A stretch of 17,869 nucleotides of DNA, from the NCBI GenBank assembly GCA_002325645.1, contig DCSN01000099.1:8293-26161 (forward strand), given 5' to 3'. Under the pieces are notes generated by a model. It did not search any database and was not told where the DNA came from. It saw only the letters and a list, made by a program, of their open reading frames with translations. This DNA is from Pseudanabaena sp. UBA1465. GTDB taxonomy: Bacteria; Cyanobacteriota; Cyanobacteriia; Pseudanabaenales; Pseudanabaenaceae. This document shows, one piece after another, positions 1-7,005 of the stretch. A program made the position numbers and the translations under genes. Every line of letters starts with the position of its first letter. Position 1 is the stretch's first letter.

Positions 1-2
1 CC

Positions 3-170
3 GCCACTCATTTTTTGGGGTTTCGATTTCTCCTAGCTATCTCTTGTCTGGCGCAATCCTCTACTGAGGATGGGGTTAGAACCGATGTTTATCAGGTGCA
101 ATCTCTGCATCAGAAAGTCGCCAACCTAGGGGCTATCCAACCCATTCCTTTGTTTGCAGATACACTTTAA
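3..170 (+). other. Open reading frame running in from the left edge, unidentified
   Basis: Reading frame 3 is open from the left edge to a TAA at 168-170 (55 residues visible). It has a short hydrophobic stretch (FLGFRFLLAIS) followed by a polar tail ending in PIPLFADTL. I do not recognise the family. It could be the C-terminus of a gene lying to the left, or a chance frame in decayed DNA, because the minus-strand helicase remnant reaches almost to its end. No start codon can be judged within the window. Low confidence that it is a real gene. Confidence 0.2.
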
Positions 171-200
171 TTTGGCGAAGGTATTGTTGTTGCATATGGT

Positions 201-606
201 GATTTCGCGCAAAATTTAAATGCGGAGGAAATACTTGCGCTCTTGACTATGCCTGACACCTTCGGCTTCTTTACGGGCGGCGTTCCATACTTCAGGGACT
301 AGGGCGCGGCTGAGGGAATCGTCTTGATCGAGGAGGTCATCAAGATGGGCGGTGAGATCGCCGATGGAAACTGCGCCCTATCTGATCCGTTCGTACATAA
401 GCGATCGCAAACGGTAGCGGCAGGAGTGGTCTTGCATCCATCCTGCTTGAAAGGCAGCATCTTGGCGATTGTCGGCAAAGACGAGTAAGCGTTTGCGATC
501 GGCATGATGGATCATATTTTGAGCGAGAACGTGAACATCAGCGACGGTGACGGCAAGGATGGGGGCGGGATGGTTCGCGATATTGACCCGCCCATTGCTT
601 GCAGGA
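201..606 (-). pseudogene. Decayed fragment of a DEAD/DEAH-box helicase
   Basis: Read on the minus strand from the IS edge, the translation holds a Cys-rich start (CGCP), then AVTVADVHVLAQNMIHH, RLLVFADNRQDAAFQAGWMQ and, further on, GDLTAHLDDLLD and SRALVPEVW. These match, from memory of the family, the middle of large bacterial DEAD/DEAH-box helicases that carry a zinc finger ahead of the second helicase lobe. The frame is broken by TAG at 378-380, where relatives usually have Gln (ERIQQGA), and by TAA at 216-218, again where Gln is expected (FLRIQ). Both are one-base changes from CAG/CAA. Homology fades past about 200. The N-terminal two thirds is absent: the insertion sequence begins where it should continue, and nothing beyond the insertion resembles it. 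It is therefore a non-functional relic. The identification is by motif only. Confidence 0.75.
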
Positions 607-628
607 CAACCGCACAGGTTTCTTAACA
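607..628 (+). repeat. Left terminal inverted repeat of the ISAs1-family element
   Basis: Pairs with 1807-1828 with mismatches at two positions. It starts CAACCGCACA and contains GTTTCTTAAC. It lies at the C-terminal end of the transposase. Confidence 0.8.
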
Positions 629-1725
629 AAAATAGTTGTTGTTCCAGCCAGCCTTGAGTCGTTTTGCCTTAACACCGACTTTAGTTTTTTTGTCCCTCGA
701 CAATAAATTTAAGCCGATATGACGAATCACCGCTAAATTTTCGGCACTATAGCCTCGACAACATTGAGAAGCATCTTCCTTAAATCCAACATCAAGAATC
801 CAATGCAGTTGACCCTCAATACTCCAATGATTTCTGACGGATTCGGCAAACTTGTGGACATCATTCTCAAGACTAAGTAGATAGTATCGCCGTTCAGTAG
901 AAGTAATTCCATTTACAGTACGCTGTGATTCAACCATGTCAACACTTTTCAAATCTCTCCATTTCTCTGCACCGATTAAATATTCGGTATTACCCATTGT
1001 CCAATACCGCCGAGTTTCCACGCGCCCATGTCCTTTTTCAACCGTTTCATGGAACTGATGTTCAACATTTTTGAAGTTCTGTTCACTAGCCAATGTGAAT
1101 AGTTCTTGCACATCATCGTGGAGATTACCTTGATTACCCTTCAGCGCCAACGCATAATCTGCTCCTTGTTCAAGGATTGTGTTCGCAATTTCGGTCTGAC
1201 ATCCCATTGCATCTATGCTCACAATACAACCTCGGATTGACAACATTTTTAGCAGTGACGGTATGGCCGTTATTTGATTCGATTTCTCGCCGACTTTTTT
1301 CTGTCCTAGTAAGTAGCTGGGCGCAATTAAATATAAAACCCTAAAACCTGTGGCGCACGCTCGCTACAGGTTTTAGATCTTGGTTTTTAATTATGCCCGA
1401 CTACTTACTAAATGTTGCGATGCTGACCCACACACTCACCATATGAATCAGACTACGCTTATTCCCTGCTTCCTTGGCTCCTCCTCTCGAATGTATCGAC
1501 TGATGGTATACCATTGGCTAATTCTAAAAATGTCTTTAACCATTCTTCTTTCTCTTTACCATATTCGGCGATCTCTACGAAATTATCAGCCCCACAAATT
1601 ACCGCACAAATCGTGATCACTAATATGTCTAGCAGCTTATACAAGATACTTTGCGCTGCTCTGGGATCTCGCAAACTTCCAAAGTGGTTTTCGATTAGTT
1701 TGACAGGACTGATTGTTGCTAGCAT
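623..1725 (-). pseudogene. ISAs1-family transposase, broken by deletion, frameshift and insertion
   Basis: The N-terminal part (1725 down to about 1485) reads as a normal ISAs1 family start with FGSLRDPRAAQ, LLDILVITICAVICGADNF and GIPSVDTFER. The frame then changes. The next family-like text, GAKEAGNKRSLIHMVSVW (about 1484-1431), is in another frame, and the roughly 60 residues that normally lie between, including the IDGKTLR motif with the first catalytic Asp, are missing. A further frame change and a 100-bp hairpin element (1309-1408) follow. The C-terminal part then runs intact from GQKKVGEKSN through CIVSIDAMGCQ (second Asp) and LHWILDVGFKEDAS (Glu region) to the stop at 623. Two pieces are still long open frames, but loss of a DDE residue makes the protein inactive. 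Family assignment is confident; the exact lesions rest on reading by eye. Confidence 0.85.
1309..1408. mobile_element. 100-bp MITE-like hairpin element with TA duplication
   Basis: The element begins GTAAGTAG and ends CTACTTAC, and the terminal repeats extend imperfectly inward (GGGC and AATTAAA are shared at matching distances, 19 of 23 positions). It is flanked on both sides by TA (1307-1308 and 1409-1410). Its middle is an 11-bp perfect stem, CTAAAACCTGT at 1341-1351 with ACAGGTTTTAG at 1366-1376. It has no coding capacity. Size, terminal repeats and TA flanks are those of miniature elements mobilised by IS630/Tc1-mariner-type transposases; that parentage is inference. It sits inside the dead transposase gene, so it arrived later than the IS. 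Confidence 0.7.
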
Positions 1726-1806
1726 TTCGACTTCTCTTTTTAAATATGCTCAATTCTCCTGTTTTTGCTTTTTGTTATCATGATTGTTAAGAAATGTTTC
1801 CTTAAT

Positions 1807-1828
1807 TATTAAGAAACTTGTGCGGTTG
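1807..1828 (-). repeat. Right terminal inverted repeat of the ISAs1-family element
   Basis: Reverse complement of the left repeat with two mismatches. It lies upstream of the transposase start and so probably next to the transposase promoter. Confidence 0.8.
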
Positions 1829-1948
1829 CCTTGGGGATTTAACTAACTTTCAAGGTGTAAATGCAGTTTTGGCATTATCATTAACTTTGGCATTAGGTAG
1901 CCACGCTTTGTTGCTACTGGTAACATCAGTTAAGTCAACAGTAGAGAC

Positions 1949-2605
1949 ATGTTCATCCTGAAGCGCCAAGACGTTGAAATCGTCAACGTCCAAAACCCAC
2001 AAAACAAAGATCAACAAATACCGATTTTGCAGTATCAGGGGCAAACATTTCGGTTACTCAACATGTTTGGCGATAATCGAGATGAAGCTTTAGCGCTTTG
2101 GCGTGACTTAACCGATAACAAAGGCAAAGCTTGCGTATTATTGGAGGAACCTCAACGTTTCAGCGTCTGGGGCAGGGTCAAACTTGACCAACTCCACACA
2201 GCACCCACAGAAAGTTCTTCTGCGGGTACTCATCTTGTTCAGGGCTGTTTACTCATCTTACAAGCCGTATATCTGGAAGTGGAAGATCTTCTTGGCGTAC
2301 GACAAGCAGGTTCATTTAAGCAAGACCTACTCAAGTTTATGCAACAGGGTAAGTTTGCCCAAAGCGATTCGATCGCTACCTTGGAAGCAATTTTGTCAAT
2401 TAATCCACTTAATAGTGTACAAATTCCCAATTGGGATGAGGGCAAATTGCAACTTCTTTTAGGTGAACTACATCGACTTGCATCTTCCTATTTTGGTAAT
2501 GATAGTTTTGTCGATAGTGCGATCGATGCTTTAAGCGAATTGCCCGAATCAGTCTCTGTAACTGCTTGGCTGCAAAAAACTCCTAAAGGTAAACTTTGGC
2601 AGTAA
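1949..2605 (+). CDS. Conserved cyanobacterial protein of unknown function (Npun_F0813-like)
   Basis: A 218-residue soluble protein without signal peptide or membrane segment. The N-terminus (MFILKRQDVEI, then a GQTFRLLN stretch and EALALWRDLTDNKGKACVLL) resembles a cyanobacterial family that I recall as Npun_F0813; no function is known to me. The rest is helical with acidic and leucine-rich segments and ends in TPKGKLWQ. The ATG follows 120 bp after the insertion-sequence end with no strong Shine-Dalgarno sequence, and the frame is open 5' only for a short way. It stands alone. The downstream spacer has two tandem AGTAATTATT units. It is probably a real, intact gene, since codon use and HIP1 content match its neighbours. 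Confidence 0.8.
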   Translation: MFILKRQDVEIVNVQNPQNKDQQIPILQYQGQTFRLLNMFGDNRDEALALWRDLTDNKGKACVLLEEPQRFSVWGRVKLDQLHTAPTESSSAGTHLVQGCLLILQAVYLEVEDLLGVRQAGSFKQDLLKFMQQGKFAQSDSIATLEAILSINPLNSVQIPNWDEGKLQLLLGELHRLASSYFGNDSFVDSAIDALSELPESVSVTAWLQKTPKGKLWQ

Positions 2606-2611
2606 TTTTCC

Positions 2612-2631
2612 AGTAATTATTAGTAATTATT
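2612..2631 (+). repeat. Two tandem AGTAATTATT units
   Basis: Two exact 10-bp copies followed by a partial third (CGTAATTAC), just after the preceding stop codon. The remainder of the 138-bp spacer to the next gene is AT-rich with no clear terminator. Confidence 0.6.
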
Positions 2632-2743
2632 CGTAATTACCTGATTGATGTGTTTACTTGAATAGTTGTAGCTTGCCTTGCTATTTGTTATTTTTATTTT
2701 TTAAAACCGCATTTCTTATGGTTGTAGCCAAGGTTCAAGATAC

Positions 2744-3757
2744 ATGAGTAGAGCCAAATCTTCTTCCCCAACTGGGATGTCCACACAATCTATTATTTGG
2801 GCAGCGATCGCATGGGCAACCTTAGCCCTAATGTTCTATTTATTTCTTAGCACACCTACTGACGTACATACGATATTAACTGATAGCGTAAAATGTCCAG
2901 ATCTCAAAAAAACCTTTGGCATAGTTCAGCCCAATTTCAGACCAAATTGGTATCGGATTGGGACTTATATTTTTCAGACTGTGGCGATCGCTGTTTCAGG
3001 AATTCTTTGCTTGCGTAATTGGCGCAGTCCCAAAATTATTAGTGGACGCAATGTATGGCTAGGGCTAGGACTAGGTATCATTGCTTGGGGAATTGGCAAC
3101 CTGATCTTTGGATTTCTAGATTTTCAGTATCAAAGTCAGATTATTCAGGCAGGCGCACCTCTCAAACAACTTGCTCAAGTCCCAGAACCCGCTCGCAAAA
3201 AACTATTAGATACCGCAGTCAATGCGATGAAAAATGTTACCGAGCCATTTCCCTCCATTGCCGATATTTTCTTTACCATTACCTATGTATTTTTATCATG
3301 GGGGATGGCCATGTCTGTGATTGGGCGCAGGCTCAACCTTTATCCTAAACAATGGGGAATTGTGGTTGCAGTCGGAGTGGTTGGCATTGGACTCGCAAGC
3401 TATGTAACCTTTTTCGTCAGTGAATTTAAGCTAGATACAGGCAAAATCCTGAATATTGTTTATGCGTTAGGTGACATTTGGCTGTTGGTTGTGGCAACAA
3501 TTCTCTTACTTGCTTTTTGGGGAGGCAAAGCCGCCCAATCTTGGAGATTGCTGGGTAGTGCGGGTATTGCGATGTTCTTTAGTGATTTGTGGTTTAACTA
3601 CAGCAATAATGTTGGTGATATTTGTCAAGCTAAGCCTTACCAAAGTGGTGAACCTGCGGAATTTTTCTGGATTCTTGCTTTTATTCTTTGGGGTATGGCG
3701 GCAGCCTTAGAGTTTGATTTATCTTCACGTCCAACGGGGCGCAGTCGCAGAAGCTAA
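2744..3757 (+). CDS. Eight-helix integral membrane protein, function unknown
   Basis: This 337-residue protein has about eight hydrophobic segments (residues near 16-36, 72-90, 104-124, 171-193, 204-226, 239-259, 267-286 and 306-323). A first extracytoplasmic-type loop of about 35 residues carries a Cys (C51), and a polar loop (127-170) includes a charged stretch PEPARKKLLD. The C-terminus is short and basic (SRPTGRSRRS), which suggests that end faces the cytoplasm. I recognise no catalytic or transport motif and assign no function. The start ATG follows a short AT-rich spacer, and a different ATG 11 codons later (MSTQS) is possible. The gene ends directly in a bidirectional terminator shared with the convergent sugar transferase gene. 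Confidence 0.8.
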   Translation: MSRAKSSSPTGMSTQSIIWAAIAWATLALMFYLFLSTPTDVHTILTDSVKCPDLKKTFGIVQPNFRPNWYRIGTYIFQTVAIAVSGILCLRNWRSPKIISGRNVWLGLGLGIIAWGIGNLIFGFLDFQYQSQIIQAGAPLKQLAQVPEPARKKLLDTAVNAMKNVTEPFPSIADIFFTITYVFLSWGMAMSVIGRRLNLYPKQWGIVVAVGVVGIGLASYVTFFVSEFKLDTGKILNIVYALGDIWLLVVATILLLAFWGGKAAQSWRLLGSAGIAMFFSDLWFNYSNNVGDICQAKPYQSGEPAEFFWILAFILWGMAAALEFDLSSRPTGRSRRS

Positions 3758-3791
3758 CAAAAAAGCCTCGCATTGCGAGGCTTTTTTGTTA
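3755..3791. terminator. Bidirectional rho-independent terminator
   Basis: A perfect inverted repeat with core GCCTCGCA (3765-3772) and TGCGAGGC (3774-3781), flanked by A6 on the left and T6 on the right. It lies exactly between convergent genes and serves both; its left arm overlaps the stop codon of the plus-strand gene, and its right arm the stop of the minus-strand gene. Confidence 0.9.
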
Positions 3792-4505
3792 GTATGCACC
3801 GTTTCCTTTAGGAAAAATTACAACCAAAATCGTTTTAAATATCAACTTGGCATCTAGCCAGAAACTCATGAGTCGCACATAACTAGCATCAATCTGGACT
3901 CGTCTGGAGTAAGGAATGTCATTTCTTCCTGAGACTTGCCATAGTCCAGCAATACCTGGGCGAACGCTGAGTACTTTATTGATCGCTGAACCATATTTAA
4001 TCAGTTCAGCTTGAACTAAGGGGCGTGGACCGACAACGCTCATATCGCCCATCAGAACATTCCAAAACTGAGGTAGTTCATCTAAGCTCGTTGTCCTCAA
4101 GAATTTACCAATCTTGGTAATGCGGGGATCATGCTTGAGTTTAAAAGATTCTTCGTACTCAGCACGACTGATGGGGCAGGAGTTTAAGTAATCTTCGAGA
4201 ACTTGGTCTGCATCATTAATCATCGTTCTGAATTTAATACACTTAAACTCTTGACCATGCAAACCAACTCTAGGGTGAATATACAAAATAGAGCCACGAG
4301 AACTGATGAAAACTAATATTGCGATCGCTAAGTAAAGTGGCGAAAATACAGTTAGAACGATTGATGCAAATGCAATATCAAAAATTCTTTTTCCCCAAGC
4401 TGCATAATGATCAGTACGATTTGCAACTGCTTTCGCAACTGCTTTCGCAACTGCTTTCTTTGTACGGAGGCTCGCTTGACTATTTTCTTTGCTTCTAGTA
4501 ATCAT
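3789..4505 (-). CDS. Bacterial sugar transferase (polyprenyl-phosphate glycosylphosphotransferase)
   Basis: Transfers a sugar 1-phosphate from a nucleotide sugar onto undecaprenyl phosphate at the cytoplasmic membrane, starting synthesis of exopolysaccharide or a related glycan. The family core is complete: KRIFDIAFASIVLTVFSPL (single membrane hairpin, about residues 39-67), PRVGLHGQEF, KCIKFRTM, HDPRITKIGKFLR, then LDELPQFWNVLMGDMSVVG (D142, E143) followed by PRP, and RPGIAGLWQVSGR. It ends in the typical FPKGNGAY. This is the short WcaJ/WbaP C-terminal-domain type, without the extra membrane helices of long members. I start at ATG 4505 (MITRSKEN); an in-frame ATG at 4526 would add seven residues but crowds the divergent holA start. 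The N-terminal tail contains a three-copy repeat (AVAK) from a 12-bp tandem array. The substrate sugar cannot be told. Confidence 0.9.
   Translation of the reverse strand: MITRSKENSQASLRTKKAVAKAVAKAVANRTDHYAAWGKRIFDIAFASIVLTVFSPLYLAIAILVFISSRGSILYIHPRVGLHGQEFKCIKFRTMINDADQVLEDYLNSCPISRAEYEESFKLKHDPRITKIGKFLRTTSLDELPQFWNVLMGDMSVVGPRPLVQAELIKYGSAINKVLSVRPGIAGLWQVSGRNDIPYSRRVQIDASYVRLMSFWLDAKLIFKTILVVIFPKGNGAY
4423..4458 (+). repeat. Three tandem 12-bp units within the sugar transferase gene
   Basis: Three exact copies of GCAACTGCTTTC. On the coding (minus) strand they give Ala-Val-Ala-Lys repeats in the N-terminal tail, ahead of the membrane segment, where length change is probably tolerated. 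The unit is a multiple of three, so copy number can vary without a frameshift. Confidence 0.9.
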
Positions 4506-4546
4506 CAAATCTCTACACCACACCACATAGTTGAACTAATCATACA

Positions 4547-5530
4547 ATGCCTGTCTACTTTTATTGGGGCGATGACGACTACCAAATTTCTCAAGCAGTC
4601 AAAAAACTAATTGATACCTATGTCGATCCGATGTGGCGAGATTTTAATTATGTCAAAATCCATGCTACGGGAGATCTTGAGGTAATGGATGGACTCAATC
4701 AGGCTGTGACTTCACCCTTTGGGATGGGTAATCGTTTAGTCTGGTTAGCAGAGACGGCGATCGCCCAACGATGTTCTGAGACCCTTCTAGCAGAGCTAGA
4801 CAGAACTTTTAAGCATTTGTCTGTAGATTCTTACATTTTATTTACCTCATCGAACAAACCTGATGGGAGAGCCAAATCTACCAAATTATTGCAGAAGTAT
4901 GCCCAAATTTTAGAATTTTCCTTAATACCGCCTTGGAAAACTGACGCGATCGCCCAACTGGTTAAACAAGCGGCCGCAGAAATTGACTTGAAGCTATCTG
5001 CGGATGGGGTTGATTTATTGGTTGATGCGATTGGCAATGATTCACGGCGCTTAACGATGGAATTGCAAAAATTACACCTATCTCATCATGGCAAGAACAA
5101 GCCTCTAACGGCTAAAGAAATCGCACCACTTGTTCAAGCATCTGCCCATAATAGTCTGCAATTAGCTAGTGCAATTCGCTCGGCTAATGTTAGCCAAGCA
5201 CTTACTTTGATTGGAGAACTACTGCGAAACAATGAGGTGGGATTGCGAATCTGTGCAACTTTAGTAGGGCAGTTTCGGACATGGCTGTGGATTAAGCTGA
5301 TGCAAGAAGCGGGTGAACGTGATGATAAGGCGATCGCTGAAGCTGCCGAGATCGGCAATCCGAAGCGGGTATATTTTCTGAAACAGGAGGTGCAGGGGCT
5401 AAATAGCCAAAAACTAATGCGATCGCTGAGTATTTTGTTGCGCTTAGAAGCGGATCTCAAACATGGCAAAGAGGAAACGGCAACGCTGCAAACAGCAATT
5501 ATTGAATTGTGTCAGGCAATGGCTAAATGA
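4547..5530 (+). CDS. holA: DNA polymerase III subunit delta
   Basis: The delta subunit of the clamp loader; in the family it opens the beta sliding clamp during replication. The 327-residue length is usual. The N-terminus MPVYFYWGDDDYQISQAV is the family's start, with GDD-Y in place of the common GED-; further on are FGMGNRLVWL, ILFTSSNKPDGRAKSTKLL (the typical 'D.R.K..K.L' after the strand), WKTDAIAQLVKQ, a segment GNDSRRLTMELQKL (the usual 'G.D.R.L..EL.KL'), and a C-terminal helical domain with LLRNNEVGLRICATLVGQFR. It is divergent from the sugar transferase, with a gap of 41 bp or less, so the two promoters must overlap or lie within the coding sequences. It is followed by a long perfect hairpin. 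Confidence 0.93.
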   Translation: MPVYFYWGDDDYQISQAVKKLIDTYVDPMWRDFNYVKIHATGDLEVMDGLNQAVTSPFGMGNRLVWLAETAIAQRCSETLLAELDRTFKHLSVDSYILFTSSNKPDGRAKSTKLLQKYAQILEFSLIPPWKTDAIAQLVKQAAAEIDLKLSADGVDLLVDAIGNDSRRLTMELQKLHLSHHGKNKPLTAKEIAPLVQASAHNSLQLASAIRSANVSQALTLIGELLRNNEVGLRICATLVGQFRTWLWIKLMQEAGERDDKAIAEAAEIGNPKRVYFLKQEVQGLNSQKLMRSLSILLRLEADLKHGKEETATLQTAIIELCQAMAK

Positions 5531-5555
5531 CATATAGCGGCGCTTTACAGGTGTA

Positions 5556-5596
5556 ATAAAGCTGTGGCGCACGCGCAGCGTGCGCCACAGCTTTAT
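5556..5596. terminator. 19-bp perfect hairpin after holA
   Basis: Left arm 5556-5574 and right arm 5578-5596 pair over all 19 positions around a GCA loop. The arms contain GCTGTGGCGCACGC. The sequence after it is CGGCTTTTTAAAAG, so a short T run follows. It could act as the holA terminator, but its core CTGTGGCGCACGC (5562-5574) is identical to 1348-1360 inside the MITE-like element, so it may also be a dispersed repeat. Confidence 0.75.
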
Positions 5597-5671
5597 CGGC
5601 TTTTTAAAAGTTTGCAAGACGTGAAAACATAATCGCTGCTACGATGAGAATCAGATCATTTATCTAGAAAT

Positions 5672-6802
5672 ATGTCCGAACATTCCGCAACAGTCACCGT
5701 TGCACTCAGTGGCGATAATCAGCCTAATCGCAGTTATGACATTGCGATCGCCTCCCATAGCCTCAAAAATTTGGGCGCAAAGTTATTAGAAATTGGCTTA
5801 GGCAAAAAAAGCAAAAAAATTCTGATCGTCTCAAATCCCGTCATTTATAAGCACTATGGCGAGACGGTACAAACTTCCTTAAGCGATGCAGGGTTTGATG
5901 TTGCCCATGTAATTCTGCCCGCAGGTGAACGCTTTAAAACCGCCAACTCCCTCCAAAAAATTTATGATGCCGCCCTTCAGCATCGGTTAGAGCGCTCATC
6001 CGTAATCATGGCTCTTGGTGGTGGTGTAATTGGCGATATGTCAGGCTATGCGGCGGCCACATGGTTACGCGGCATTGATCTTGTGCAAGTTCCGACCACC
6101 CTGTTAGCGATGGTGGACTCCGCGATCGGTGGTAAGACGGGGATCAACCATCCACAGGGCAAAAACCTGATTGGTGCGTTTTATCAACCCCGTTTAGTCT
6201 GGATTGATCCCGAAGTTTTAAAAACCTTACCTGCCCGTGAATTTCGCTCGGCAATGGCGGAGGTGATTAAATACGGCGTAATCTGGGATCGCGAATTATT
6301 TGATCGATTAGCTCAATGCGATCGCCTTGATCAGTTACGATATATTTCCGATGAGCTTCTGCACACCATTCTGTACCGTTGTGCCAAGTCTAAAGCTGAA
6401 GTAGTGTCCAAAGATGAAAAAGAAGGCAATCTCCGCGCTATTCTCAACTATGGTCACACCGTTGGTCATGCGATCGAATCCGTTACTAACTATCGTCTAT
6501 TCAATCATGGTGAAGCCGTTGGCTTAGGCATGATCATTGCTGGCGCGATCGCCGTTGATTTAGGGCTATGGTCGGCGGAGGATCAAGCACAACAAGTTTC
6601 GCTAATTGCCAAAGCTCGTTTACCCCAAACCTTGCCTGCGGACATTGATCAACAGGCGATCGTGGAGTCTCTCTCAACTGATAAAAAAGTGGAAGCTGGC
6701 AAAGTTCGGTTCATTTTACCGACCGCGATCGGCAATGTGACTTTAAGCGATCGCGTAACTGGTGATTTAGTTAAACAAAATTTATGTCAAATTTTGGCAT
6801 AA
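5672..6802 (+). CDS. aroB: 3-dehydroquinate synthase
   Basis: Catalyses the second step of the shikimate pathway, turning DAHP into 3-dehydroquinate with NAD and a metal ion, in the cytoplasm. At 376 residues it is a normal length. Visible signatures are PAGERFK (83-89), the glycine-rich NAD site ALGGGVIGDMSGY (114-126), VPTTLLAMVDSAIGGKTGIN (140-159), KNLIGAFYQP, AEVIKYG with E197, GHTVGHAIES with H262 and H266, and FNHGEAV with H279. E197, H262 and H279 are the expected metal ligands by family knowledge. The start ATG gives a short N-terminal extension (MSEHSATVTVALSG) ahead of the first strand. It is monocistronic: a hairpin lies upstream and a promoter for infC follows its stop almost at once. 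Confidence 0.97.
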   Translation: MSEHSATVTVALSGDNQPNRSYDIAIASHSLKNLGAKLLEIGLGKKSKKILIVSNPVIYKHYGETVQTSLSDAGFDVAHVILPAGERFKTANSLQKIYDAALQHRLERSSVIMALGGGVIGDMSGYAAATWLRGIDLVQVPTTLLAMVDSAIGGKTGINHPQGKNLIGAFYQPRLVWIDPEVLKTLPAREFRSAMAEVIKYGVIWDRELFDRLAQCDRLDQLRYISDELLHTILYRCAKSKAEVVSKDEKEGNLRAILNYGHTVGHAIESVTNYRLFNHGEAVGLGMIIAGAIAVDLGLWSAEDQAQQVSLIAKARLPQTLPADIDQQAIVESLSTDKKVEAGKVRFILPTAIGNVTLSDRVTGDLVKQNLCQILA

Positions 6803-6806
6803 TCAC

Positions 6807-6835
6807 TTGACACATCAGAGGCTAGTTCGTACTAT
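6807..6835 (+). promoter_or_regulatory. Candidate sigma70-type promoter for infC
   Basis: A consensus -35 TTGACA at 6807-6812 stands 17 bp from TACTAT (6830-6835), with an alternative -10 TATACT at 6833-6838. It begins 5 bp after the aroB stop. If used, infC would have an mRNA leader of roughly 160 nt, AT-rich, containing a weak hairpin (TTTCAAA at 6906-6912 with TTTGAAA at 6918-6924). Confidence 0.55.
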
Positions 6836-7005
6836 ACTTAAACGTTTATGTCAAGCAAAAAGATCGCTAGCCTTCAAATATTGCAAATGCTTAATTTTTA
6901 GGTATTTTCAAATATTTTTTGAAATTTAGGTTAGCGTAGTCATACATTTATAAAACCTTAGTAATTTAACCCCATACCCTAAAGAGTCTAGACAACAGAG
7001 ATTTC

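Larger units (their letters stand above)
607..1828 (-). mobile_element. Degenerate ISAs1-family insertion sequence
   Basis: The element is bounded by terminal inverted repeats at 607-628 and 1807-1828, which match at 20 of 22 positions (outer ends CAACCGCACA, inner part GTTTCTTAA). Inside lies a broken minus-strand transposase of the ISAs1 type. No target-site duplication is visible: the bases outside each end differ (left flank ends TTGCAGGA, right flank begins CCTTGGGG). The right end has a second TTAAGAAA copy inside the terminal repeat. The element is shorter than a full copy after allowing for the 100-bp insertion it carries, because an internal piece of the transposase gene is missing. 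It can no longer move by itself. Confidence 0.85.

Noticed and set aside
1380..1783. Plus-strand open frames inside the IS, possibly passenger genes
   Set aside because: They are antisense to family-like transposase text and show no motif of their own.
1850..2044. Minus-strand open frame between the IS and the next gene, possibly the missing helicase N-terminus
   Set aside because: Its translation shows no helicase motif and it overlaps the start of a better-supported plus-strand gene.
4831..5469. Minus-strand frames opposite holA
   Set aside because: They are shadows; the plus strand is a full-length holA.
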